This document shows, piece after piece, positions 17,940 through 28,400 of a DNA stretch of 64,000 nt. The stretch's first letter is position 1; each line of letters begins with the position of its first letter. The notes beneath the pieces were generated by a model that saw nothing but the letters and a program-made list of their open reading frames with translations, was not told the DNA's origin and ran no database searches. The translations under genes were made by a program, and so were the position numbers. Origin of the DNA: Hexactinellida sp. DTS-2022 (Eukaryota; Porifera; Hexactinellida); NCBI GenBank assembly GCA_028753945.1, contig JAPNXP010000009.1, positions 124,001-188,000 of the forward strand, in the 5' to 3' direction.

Positions 17940-18488
17940 CATAGATGCATTATACGATCATACGTTATACGTTCGGGGAGCGTATAATGGATCATATATA
18001 CGTATAATGGATCATATATACGTTCGAGCGTATAATCAACGTATAACAAATGGCCAACGTATGATACCATCATACGATGAAACTGAATTTAGTCAATTTA
18101 GTAAAAACTAAAACGTGACTATTAGTGATGCTAAGGAAGACAGGTTTCTTCGATACATAACGTATGGTAACGTATAATGAACGTATAATGAACGTATGAT
18201 GAACGTATGATAACGTATGGTAACGTATAATGAACGTATAATGAACGTATGATAACGTATGATGAACGTATAATAACGTATGGTAACGTATAATGAACGT
18301 ATAATGAACGTATAATGAACGTATGATGAACGTATAATGAAAATCGTATAAAATCATTATACGTTATACGTCGTATGATGATTATACGTTTTGACCATAT
18401 GATCCTCTAACGTATGATGGCATTATACGTTCACCTAACGTATAATGGCACCATATATACGTTATACGTTACGTATAATGCATCTATG
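17940..18488. mobile_element. hAT-like element with internal 11-bp satellite
   Basis: A 549-bp insertion with perfect 17-bp terminal inverted repeats (CATAGATGCATTATACG at the left, CGTATAATGCATCTATG at the right) and an 8-bp target duplication, AATTATGC, at 17932-17939 and 18489-18496. The left arm of the large inverted repeat retains the empty site with one copy of the octamer (4263-4270 in inverse orientation). The interior is dominated by tandem variants of AACGTATAATG, so most of it is subterminal-type repeat. No open frame encodes a transposase. Confidence 0.92.
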
Positions 18489-19916
18489 AATTATGCACTA
18501 TTGTATTTTATTCATTTATTGTTTCGCACTTCATTATTACTATCTTCTTAGTAATTTTATAAGTGCGTTTGTTTATCTACCTGTTTATAGATCATAACAC
18601 AACACAACACAATCGACAGACATTCACATACACTCAGACACCAAGTGAGTTATATTTTGTTAATTCTGTGTTTTTAATGACTCTATATCAGGGCGTCGCA
18701 TGCAGTTAGGATTGGTCGGTAAATACTGTACTTATTTAACTTATTTAACTAAGTGTAAATAACCTGGTTGGGTTAGGGGTAGAACTTACATGTTACAATT
18801 TCTAATTTTATAATCAAATAGAGATAAACTAATATCTTGGACAGGAGTTTTTAAAAGTAGGGTATATGAAGTATTTAGGGTCACCGAATTGTCTCTGACA
18901 TAAATAGAATTTGAAATTTATTTAAAGAAGTTGGGTAACCAAGGTCGTGGTAGCCAACTATCTAAGGGAAAGTTATAATACGTAAGATCTAGATTCTAGA
19001 TTAATTAGGTTAATTAACTTATGTATACTTTCTATTAATATTAATTAATAGAAAGTATACATAAGTTTCTTAAGTTCAGAGATCGGATCTGATCCTTAGG
19101 GGATTAGAGATCTAAGGAATGGGAATTAAGGAATTAATTCGAATTGAACCCATATCTGCATTGTCCATGTATTAGACTTGGACATCATTGCCAAAGAATT
19201 TGTAGGCAACAACAGATTTCAGATTAATTCCCTAAGGATTCGGTCCCATCTCTGATCACATTCCTTTATAATATTTAGTGCATAACATGGTTGGTAGGAA
19301 GTTTTGAAAGCAATAAGTGGAAATTGAATGAACCTGAAATTCAATATGATTAGTAGATTGTACGTAGTTCTAAAGTTTAGCTGAAACTATTGTCTGGGTA
19401 CACCTGATCCGACGCCCTGATCTTATATCCACTGAGTCTGAATTGTATTATTGTTATTATTGTTATTATTGTTATTTACTTATTGTAAAGCTAAGCAATC
19501 AATCTATTTACACACGATATATTTTAAAATACTAAAATATTTTCTTTTCGCCCTTTTTGAAAAAATCGATTGTCCATTAATGAATAATTGAGTATATCTG
19601 CATTCTCAGGTTTAACACAACCATATACAAGTTCTATAAGTATAATCGATATCATACAAACTACCTCAAGACTAATTACTTATCTAGCCTCCTTAAGTTA
19701 CGTTACTACGTATTGCTATCTTCATTAAGGTTCCGAGTAGTAACACAAACGCTGAATAATTAGACTAGAATTGAGATGTAAATTAGTTTAAAATTAATTA
19801 TTAAATAGAGCTTAGACTTGTTATTATTGTCACATTCAAATTTGGTATAAGTTCAAACCAGTGGTCGCTACGTAAATTCATTCAGCTCCATATACTGTAT
19901 TCAGAACTAAGTACAC

Positions 19917-20057
19917 ATTGTACCCTCGCTAATCCGATCAGTCCCGTACCACTGGCTACGAAGTACTGCGTAATCCGACCCACTATAATCTGGAATTCGC
20001 TTTAATCCGACACAAATTTTCTGTCCCAACGAGTGTCGGATTAGGCAGGTTCTACTG
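19917..20057 (-). mobile_element. MITE in right arm, CAGTAGAACCTGCC family
   Basis: Equivalent of 2280-2380. The end at 20057 is intact (GGCAGGTTCTACTG followed by TA), whereas the other end (near 19924, TGTACCCTCGCTAATCC) is diverged and carries about 40 bp extra. Confidence 0.55.
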
Positions 20058-20457
20058 TATTTGACTCTATTCCATTAAATATATTTCTTAAGCAAATTTA
20101 CAATTGGTCGCAGGGGAGATAAGTTTGAGACTGTTGAAAAAGTTTGGGAATCGCTGCTCTAATAGCAAGTCCGCCTCTTAGCAAGCATATTTCGTGCAAA
20201 TGCGACTTGCTATCATTCCACTGTTATATCCACCATTTATGCACCGTAACTGAACTATGCTTCATTCCTTTGTTGAATATTCCGTTAGTGAATACGCGCA
20301 TACCGAATTTAGGTCTGATCATCCTCTGTCCATTGGACTCTGATAAGGGTCGGATAACACGTCTCTGTTCCTGGGAATATACTGCTTTAGCCTAGATTGG
20401 TGTGACAAAATCGTTGGATAGGATATCTTTAATCAAGCAGCATGTCTTGTACAGTTA

Positions 20458-20572
20458 CAGTGGATGTCGGTTATAAGAACATCGTCGAGAACTGCATATA
20501 ATAATCTTATATCGGCATAAATTATATAGGGTATATGGCAACCGTTTTCCACTAGAATGTTCTTATGATCAT
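20458..20572 (+). mobile_element. MITE, GATGCCGGTTATAAG family, long form
   Basis: Begins CAGTGGATGTCGGTTATAAG. The interior (AACCGTTTTCCACTAGAAT, GTTCTTATGATC) matches the copy at 29073-29164, but the right terminus is degraded. The rest of 20121-20918, the upstream region of the NLR gene, shows nothing else that I recognise. Confidence 0.5.
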
Positions 20573-20918
20573 CATGTTCTCTTTTCTTCCGAAATCAGGT
20601 TAGGATCTGAGGGAGCCCCCCGTCGGTGAAATTAACAATTTGCTAGGGAGAACGAAATGAGGGAAGTTTTGAAATAATCGGTCTTCAGCCCTTGCCTCGG
20701 AAAGTTCCTAGCATCACCCCTGAAATAATTCCATTTAATATCTAGCTAAGCGAAACAGCCATAATTACTAAGGATATTCATGCTAATGCTTTGTTATTCA
20801 TGTTTCTTAAACAAAAACATTCATAAATATTATGGTGTATTGTATATTAGTAATTTGGTGTATCACAGTATGAACTAACTAACTAATTTAAACATACCTA
20901 ACATCCGTAGGCGTTACT

Positions 20919-23900
20919 ATGTCCGAGACACAGCTCGAAGAGCTGTCCGCTTTAACCGAATTATCAAACGAACTAACGCTTGCTGATTGCACGCGGATAC
21001 GAATCACAATTGGACTCCCAGAAGGATTGTCCGAAGATGCGAAACAAGGCATTCTTTTCCTAATTGCGTTTAAGAATTGGAAACAGCACCGTCCCTACAG
21101 GTTTTACACCACACTGCAAGCCATCCGACCTGAGTTGTTGGCCATAGCGTGTGAGGTACCATGGCTGTGCGCGTCGGAGCCTAGCGAGACAGAGTTCGAG
21201 GAAGAGGAGACAACCATCAAATCCCTAATCGATCTCCTGAAGTCGGAAGTAACAAGGGGCCAATGGGTAGCCATATACATGGTAGTGGCAGGGGAAACGA
21301 ACGTAAATGTTGGGTTTAAGGAGACACTGGAACTGCTGCTAGACAAGGGAATGATTCATAGCGACCTGAGACAGGTGTCAGGAATTCTGAGAGTAATTCA
21401 GAGAAATGATTTAGTCGACAAACTGAGAAAATACCAGAGAGTTTTCGTTCCCATGGGAGAGGGAGAATTCGAAACCAAATTCAGAAGAGAGCTCAGTACT
21501 CAATCAAAGGAAATGGCACAATGGGAAAGCAAACTTAAGCAATTCGCACAAGTGCAATTCGGAACTGTGCAACAGATGATTGGCAGTGACGACGCAGTGA
21601 GTCTGTCAGACGTGTACATTGACCTGACAATATTAAAGCAGAAACCTAGAGAGATTAATATGGAGGATGAGACTACGTACAACGAAATTGCTTATCTACG
21701 CAAGATTGCCAACAAAGAAGTAGCCATAACTCCCATTGACTTCACGGAAGAACTGACATCGTATAAGCCCACAGAGCCTGAGATTTGGTGCATGATTGGC
21801 AACCCAGGGTGCGGCAAGACATTCCTCGCGAAGAGAACTGCCCTGCGGTTCAGCTCCGATGAATTGGGTGGCATTCTCTATTCCATATCCGTTCCTTGTC
21901 GCCACCCAGACTGGCACTCAATGGAGGCCACGCGCCACGAAGAGGAGAAGAAAGTAGAATCGGAATTCATACAAAAGTGGCTATGTCTGGGCCTGTCAAT
22001 CGGATCCAGCTGGTCCGTCGATCTGGCCAAACACTTGCACAGAACAGACGGAGAGGGACTCCTCCTAATCATTGACGGACTCGACGAATTCACGAAAAAA
22101 GTTCCGTTTAAAGACTCATTCCTATGTCTGCTTCTGACCCGCCAGTCGCTGATCCGCTCAACAATAATAGTCACGAGTCGCCCCGGGGCCTGGACCGACC
22201 TGTCCTCCTCCCAGGAACTCAAGGTGAGCAGGTTCTACCAGGTCCTGGGGTTCTCCCCCGCGATGAGGGACCTCTACTTCCGGAAGCAGATACCAGATCT
22301 TACGAAGCTGGGAGAGTGCAAGGCGCTGCTAGCCAGACACGACGAGATGGATCAGCTGTCTCTCATCCCGGTCAACGCGTCGCTGTTCGCGGCCCTGCTC
22401 AAGGGACAGGATTCCACCCGCATAAACACGCTAACCAAGTTGTACTACGAGCTCACATTCTACATGATAAGGCGGGAACTGTCCAGAATGGGACTGGAGG
22501 AGGTCGCCAAGGTTCCACAGATATCCCTGTTCCACGCGGATGTGCGCACATGTCTGAAGAGGATCGGATTTATAGCGTTCCTCGGAGTCGCTACCCGAGA
22601 GCTGGCATCCGAGGAGAATGTCCCTCTTGTTATGGGACAGGAAGAATATCCCAGTCAGTGTCTCGGCCTCGCGCACGAGCATTACAGAACCAGTTCCGTT
22701 GGGCAGGTAACGAAGGTGTGGACCTTTGCACACCTGACCATGCAGGAGTTCGCAGCTGCCCACTACGCAAGCAACACTAGCTGGACCAAACAGTGTATGA
22801 GCGTCCGATATATATCCCACTCCCGAGCCAACTTCTCCCTCTTCAGGATGGTTGTGAGGTTCCTGTGCGGTCTCGTGAGAGAAAGAGCAGCCTCCGTACT
22901 CACCATCATGCATAGACATCTAATTCCGCAACCAATTCAACTCATTGGTATGCCGATGAGTTATCAACTGAGGTATCCTAGATTAGATCTATATGGCATG
23001 AGTGTATGGTATGAATTCACTGAAATATATTTCCAACTAAGCGCTATTTTGTATGAAACTGACTCAGTTTCGATTCCCGTTTGGATCAACTGCTTCAAGC
23101 AATACTTTCCTATCCCAATATACCTCTATGTACGTGAGGCTGTCTCTCCTAACGAATGGTATTGTTTTGTACGGTCTCTAAAACTGGTTAGTTTCCAACT
23201 CATTTATATCAGCACTGATTATATCAATGCTACTCAATTCAATTCTTTTATGCAGGAAATGGGAAATTGTTCTGTTAGTTTATTAGCATTGAGCTTCGAT
23301 CTCAAAGATTCCACCACTATCCTATCCTACACAGATATAATTAGAGATACAGGAATAAAGTTTGATACTAAAATTAGTATTGAGCTAGTATTCTGTAATT
23401 TCCGTAATGAGACAGCTGTTAATCTCTTTCCTGCAGCAGCCAATCAGATTATATCCTGCATGAGACTAATGGGCAATACATATTCAAATAATGTTCTTCA
23501 GGAATTATCCAATCAGATCTCTGCTGTTCAGTGCTTATCTGTTAGTGCATCTAAAACTAATTACAACACTCTGGTACCAGCTCTGTGTCAGGCGACACAA
23601 TTAAGATTATTACACCTCCATGACATTCCTACTGAGCACCTTCCTAGCATAACAGCTGCGCTACCTAAGTTCTCCAAGCTACAAGAGATTAGATTCGATA
23701 AGGCCTCCCTGCTACATGCAATTCGTAATCCGTCGAACCTAACATTTCTAGAGATACAAGATCGTACAACAGAAGACACAACTCTCTCTCCTTATCTGTT
23801 GCAGGTCATTAATGGGAGCAGACACTCGTTAATAGGAATGGTGTTAGGGTATTTGGACAATATTGGTTTGAATAATTGGAGTTTGCTTCTCAATTGTTTG

Positions 23901-24275
23901 GAGTTTTGCTCTAATTTAGTTCAACTAATGCTATTGTGGACTACTATACCCTCTAATGACGTCACTCAATGGAGTAGAGCAGTTAGGAACATGAAGTCAT
24001 TAGTTGAGTTGCATTTCTATGATGTCTCCCTCTATGACACAGGATGCTTATCTCTATGCGAGGGCCTCATCTACCATCCTGCTATTAGGAGTCTAAGGCT
24101 ATTTGGCTGTAAGCTGACTTCTCTATCCTGCGAGCCTCTAGCTAACCTGATCCCAACTGTCTCACAGCTGGAGAAGCTGAGAGTCATTGGACTAGATGAA
24201 CCAGATAGCAATCCTCTCCTGTTACTCAGTGAAACATGCGATGAGTTCTCTATTCAGCATGAGTTCTCTTATTGA
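20919..24275 (+). CDS. NLR-type receptor (death-fold, DED, NACHT, LRR)
   Basis: 1,118 residues in one uninterrupted exon, ATG at 20919, TGA at 24275. Probable cytosolic pattern-recognition or innate-immune receptor. Residues about 8-83 form a helical death-fold-like unit. Residues about 100-172 resemble a death effector domain (LLDKGMIHSDLRQVSGIL, then RNDLVDKLRKY). The NACHT ATPase follows: Walker A GNPGCGKT at about 294-301, Walker B LLIIDGLDEF at about 382-391, and a sensor-like STIIVTSRPGAW some 35 residues later; a helical NACHT-associated region with FAHLTMQEFAAAHYA comes next. From about residue 850 there are irregular leucine-rich repeats (LRLLHLHDIP, LVELHFYDVSL, IRSLRLFGCKL). All ATPase motifs look intact. 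The 3' third is visibly more AT-rich than the NACHT part. Such Death/DED-NACHT-LRR genes are expanded in sponges and some cnidarians. Confidence 0.88.
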   Translation: MSETQLEELSALTELSNELTLADCTRIRITIGLPEGLSEDAKQGILFLIAFKNWKQHRPYRFYTTLQAIRPELLAIACEVPWLCASEPSETEFEEEETTIKSLIDLLKSEVTRGQWVAIYMVVAGETNVNVGFKETLELLLDKGMIHSDLRQVSGILRVIQRNDLVDKLRKYQRVFVPMGEGEFETKFRRELSTQSKEMAQWESKLKQFAQVQFGTVQQMIGSDDAVSLSDVYIDLTILKQKPREINMEDETTYNEIAYLRKIANKEVAITPIDFTEELTSYKPTEPEIWCMIGNPGCGKTFLAKRTALRFSSDELGGILYSISVPCRHPDWHSMEATRHEEEKKVESEFIQKWLCLGLSIGSSWSVDLAKHLHRTDGEGLLLIIDGLDEFTKKVPFKDSFLCLLLTRQSLIRSTIIVTSRPGAWTDLSSSQELKVSRFYQVLGFSPAMRDLYFRKQIPDLTKLGECKALLARHDEMDQLSLIPVNASLFAALLKGQDSTRINTLTKLYYELTFYMIRRELSRMGLEEVAKVPQISLFHADVRTCLKRIGFIAFLGVATRELASEENVPLVMGQEEYPSQCLGLAHEHYRTSSVGQVTKVWTFAHLTMQEFAAAHYASNTSWTKQCMSVRYISHSRANFSLFRMVVRFLCGLVRERAASVLTIMHRHLIPQPIQLIGMPMSYQLRYPRLDLYGMSVWYEFTEIYFQLSAILYETDSVSIPVWINCFKQYFPIPIYLYVREAVSPNEWYCFVRSLKLVSFQLIYISTDYINATQFNSFMQEMGNCSVSLLALSFDLKDSTTILSYTDIIRDTGIKFDTKISIELVFCNFRNETAVNLFPAAANQIISCMRLMGNTYSNNVLQELSNQISAVQCLSVSASKTNYNTLVPALCQATQLRLLHLHDIPTEHLPSITAALPKFSKLQEIRFDKASLLHAIRNPSNLTFLEIQDRTTEDTTLSPYLLQVINGSRHSLIGMVLGYLDNIGLNNWSLLLNCLEFCSNLVQLMLLWTTIPSNDVTQWSRAVRNMKSLVELHFYDVSLYDTGCLSLCEGLIYHPAIRSLRLFGCKLTSLSCEPLANLIPTVSQLEKLRVIGLDEPDSNPLLLLSETCDEFSIQHEFSY

Positions 24276-25417
24276 GGATGATTTCTTCAGTCTTCCTTCA
24301 ATTGACAATTGACTCTATACAAATTCCCATCTCTGTTAATAAGGTATGTTTTCAATATTTTTATTTACAACAGTAAATATTTGTTTACACATACGTACAC
24401 TATCTTGTCTTGTACACACTTGTTGTTGTTTACATTTGAACTGACTTCCACTATTGACACTACTATACATATACACAGTCTCTCTATACAATTAACTTCC
24501 ACAACAGTTCCTATATAGCCATTACCCCTTGAGTAGGCACTGCTCTGTTGATACCCTCTCTGTCTCCTCTAGACTCCTCTCTCAGCTGACTCCTCTCCTG
24601 TCTCCTCTCACTCCTCACAGCCTGTCTGTGATAGCAACTGACTATGTTCTTATTCGTTTGTTGTTTGTATTTATCTTATCTCTCTATGCATTAATTGCTG
24701 TATTGTTTTAGTGCATTAAACATGTCATTCCTTTCCATACTCTACAGTAGTATAATTTGGGTACTTAGGGTGTTGTTATTTGCTCCTAATATTCGTATTA
24801 TGGCACTGGGATATAATTGGGATAAGCTGTTCCTAGCGATTTACCGAAAATCCCGGATTTCACTAGAAAATTTCCGGAATTTTATCAGTTTTGAACGGAA
24901 AGCGAATTTATAGATTTGACATCTTTTGTTCAATAATATTTCCCTAATGAATTCACCAGAGATTTAATATAGGAAACAATCACCGAGGAATTTGATTTAA
25001 CTCCAGGAAAAATAATGATTTGGGGTCATTGGGGTTCTTGCAACATTACTTAACGGGGTAAATTTAACTAATGTGTTACAGACCATCCTTTTTGTATTAT
25101 TATGAAATAACCAAAAAGTGTTTCATAAGATGGGGGTCTAATTTTCAGGAATTTAGCTTTTATGTAACGTTTGAACGGTTAAGAGGTACACTGGTTTTAA
25201 CTGAAAACTTGTATAGTCATTTTGATTGAACTGGGATTAATAATTTTATTGCCTTTTATTAGAATCGAGTTGTATTAAACTAGAACTAGGACAGTATAAT
25301 AGATTTAGTCATGAGATTTGGGGAATATTGGGCATAAATTGGAACTGATAGTATTTGATTTAACTGAAGTTAGTTTACATTCCAATTGATTTAACTGAAC
25401 AGTTAGTTTACATTCCA
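24276..25417. other. Spacer between NLR and hexokinase genes
   Basis: About 1.1 kb with no supportable gene. Short open frames in the T-rich stretch 24309-24913 have no domains. A diverged copy of the ACGTTACGTAAC-ended repeat lies at about 25031-25180. Just before the hexokinase ATG, a motif containing TTTAACTGAA and AGTTAGTTTACATTCCAAT is repeated around 25355-25418, so the ATG directly follows the second copy. Confidence 0.55.
25031..25180 (+). repeat. ACGTTACGTAAC-ended repeat, copy C
   Basis: A diverged copy of the elements at 13815 and 16751: TTGCAACATTACTTAACGGG at the left, TTATGTAACGTTTGAACGG at the right, with shared interior wording such as AATGTGTTACAGACCATCC. Confidence 0.5.
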
Positions 25418-28400
25418 ATGGCTGCCGACCAGAACCCAGCAACTGCGTTTCTTAACAGTTTCAAGCTTAGCGTCTCTGACCTGATAACTGTGTCGGATCT
25501 CCTGATTCGGGACATGCAGGAGGGGCTCTCCAGGGAAGGGCACAGTAGTCCCATTAAGATGCTGGTTACATACGTGCACAGACTGCCCAGTGGTAGCGAG
25601 ATGGGACAGTTCCTGGCCATAGATCTAGGTGGGAGTAATTTCAGAATTCTGTTGGTAACTATTGGGGATAAGGGAAGTCTGGAGCAGGTAGCTGAAAAGT
25701 ATGCACTGGATGAAAATGTTAGTTTATTTGCTTGTTTATTGTTTGTTTGTTTATTCGTTTCTTTCTTATTTTGTTTGTTTGTTTATTTGCTTGTTTGTTT
25801 GTTTATTGTTTTTTGCTTATTTATTTGTTTGTTGTTTGTTTGTTGATAGTTTGTTAGTTCGTTTGTTGTTCGTTTGTTTATTATTTTTTGCTTATTTTGT
25901 TTATTTAATTACTTGTGTGTTTACTTGTTTGTTTACCTGTGTGTTTACTTGTGTGTTTACGTGTGTTTACGTGTGTTTACGTGTGTGTTTACTTGTGTGT
26001 ATTGCCAGATGATGACAACAACACAGGAAGTGCTATTCGACAAGATAGCGGACAGTCTGGTCTCATTCGTTACGAAACAAGGCATCAAGGGGACCCTCCC
26101 TTTGGGGTTCACTTTTTCATTCCCGGTTCAACAGTTGAGTATCAACAAAGGAAACTTAATTAGGTAACTACAGATCCATCGAATCAGTGTATTATACAGT
26201 CATTTGTAAATACGCTCCTAATCCTAGTCCGATCCAATTTTCATACGCCTAAATCACAAATTAATGTTACGGTATAGGAGTGGATTCCAAATTTTCGCGC
26301 TCCTAAATTCAAATTTTCCAAAAATCATACTCCAAAAGTAGCGTCTCGCGCTCCTGGATAATTCCTTGCTCGAATATCCAATAAACTGCCTTATTCAGTA
26401 TAGTATAACTCGGTTATAAGTTATAACGTACCTGGGTTAGTACGTACTATTTTATAACACCAAGTGTATAAAGCAGTATGTATTTCTATGTAGGATAAAC
26501 TCGGTTAGTAGGTTAGTACGTACACTCGGATAATTCGTACTAATTCCATTCCCGTTATAACAGAGTACAGTAGAAACTCGTTAGTACGAACACGGTTAAT
26601 ACGAATTTCTGGATAAGACGAACACATTTACACGAAATCAGGTCCTAAATGGCTATTCAATGGGTATTACTCCGGTTAAGACGAACAAATTTGGACTGTC
26701 CGTTGGTGTTCGTATTAACGAGGTTCTACTGTACACTATACTGTTGGTAGACTGCATATAATGTCCTTATACCCTGTATGCATATACCATACACAGTATG
26801 TCCTTATACCCTGTATGCATATACCATACACTGTATGTCCTTATACCCTGTATGCATATACCATACACTGTATGTCCTTATACCCTGTATGCATATACCA
26901 TACACTGTATGTCCTTATACCCTGTATGCATATACCACACACTGTATGTCCTTATACCCTGTATGCATATACCATACACTGTATGTCCTTATACCCTGTA
27001 TGCATATACCATACACAGTATGTCCTTATACCCTGTATGCATATACCATACACTGTATGTCCTTATACCCTGTATGCATATACCATACACTGTATGTCCT
27101 TATACCCTGTATGCATATACCATACACTGTATGTCCTTATACCCTGTATGCATATACCATACACTGTATGTCCTTATACCCTGTATGCATACACTATACA
27201 CTGTATGTCCTTATATCCTGTATGCATATACCATACACTGTATGTCCTTATACCCTGTATGCATATACCACACACTGTATGTCCTTATACCCTGTATGCA
27301 TATACCATACACTGTATGTCCTTATACCCTGTATGCATATACCATACACAGTATGTCCTTATACCCTGTATGCATATACCATACACTGTATGTCCTTATA
27401 CCCTGTATGCATATACCATACACTGTATGTCCTTATACCCTGTATGCATATACCATACACTGTATGTCCTTATACCCTGTATGCATATACCATACACTGT
27501 ATGTCCTTGTACCCTGTATGCATACACTATACACTGTATGTCCTTATATCCTGTATGCATATACCATACACTGTATGTCCTTATACCCTGTATGCATACA
27601 CTATACACTGTATGTCCTTATATCCTGTATGCATATACCATACACTGTATGTCCTTATACCCTGTATGCATATACTATACACTGTATGTCCTTATACCCT
27701 GTATGCATATACCATACACTGTATGTCTTTATACCCTGTATGCATATACTATACACAGTATGTCCTTATACCCTGTATGCATATACTACACACTGTATGT
27801 CCTTATACCCTGTATGCATATGCCATACACAGTATACTGTACACACAGTACTGTTGGTAGATGGACGAAGGGGTTCTCCGCCTCGGGGGCGGTGGGCCGA
27901 GAGGTGGCACAAATGCTGCAAGAGGCGTTGGACAGAAAGGGATGCAAATCCGCACACATCTCCGCTCTCGTTAATGACACCACTGGAACCCTCATGGCTA
28001 GAGCCATACAGGAGAAGGACTGCTATATAGGGCTTATACTGGGGACTGGTAAGTTGTTGTTAGTTTGTTGTTGTTGTTTGTTATTTGGTTTGTTTGTTTG
28101 TTTGATTGTTTGTTTAGGTATTTGTTACTTAGTTAGTTACATAGGTAATTAGTTAGTTGTTTGGTTTGTTTATTTGTTTTGTTTGTTTGTTGGTTGGTTG
28201 TTTGGTTTATTTGTTTGTATGTTTATCAACTTGTTTGCCTGTTTGTATATTCATCAAGTTGTTTGGTTTGTTTGGTTTTTGGTTTATTTAATTATTTCTT
28301 TATTTGTTGTTGTTTGTTAGTTACTTAGTTAGTTTGTTTGTGTGTGTTTACTGTTGTTGTTTACCTATAACCCAGGAACAAACGCCTGCTACCTGGAGGA

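Larger units (their letters stand above)
17493..20120 (-). repeat. Right arm of the large inverted repeat
   Basis: Reverse-complement counterpart of 2190-4711. The inner end starts ATTAGCACATCTGTACTAAT; the outer end passes through GTCGCAGGGGAGATAAGTTT. It holds its own copy of the nested TIR element (18689-19419) and of the CAGTAGAACCTGCC MITE (about 19917-20057), plus the private hAT-like insertion at 17940-18488. The inner edge interrupts another MITE that starts at about 17444 (CAGTAGAGTATGG) and has no right end. Confidence 0.8.

Noticed and set aside
2190..20120. One giant transposon (for example Maverick/Polinton type) with long terminal inverted repeats
   Set aside because: The enclosed genes are host-type (TMEM165, N4BP2, AKAP7-like, Maf); there is no integrase, polymerase B, packaging ATPase or capsid gene, and no target duplication was found at the outer ends.
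22124..22780. Second-frame 218-codon frame inside the NLR gene
   Set aside because: Overlaps the NACHT region, whose motifs are intact in the main frame; the alternative product has no recognisable domain.
24309..24913. Short frames downstream of the NLR gene as possible extra exons
   Set aside because: The NLR frame ends cleanly after leucine-rich repeats; downstream peptides are low-complexity products of T-rich DNA.
26761..28152. Open frames of 360-463 codons in the 37-bp repeat
   Set aside because: They are translations of a stop-free tandem repeat inside a well-supported intron; all three frames are equally open and no known domain appears before exon 3.
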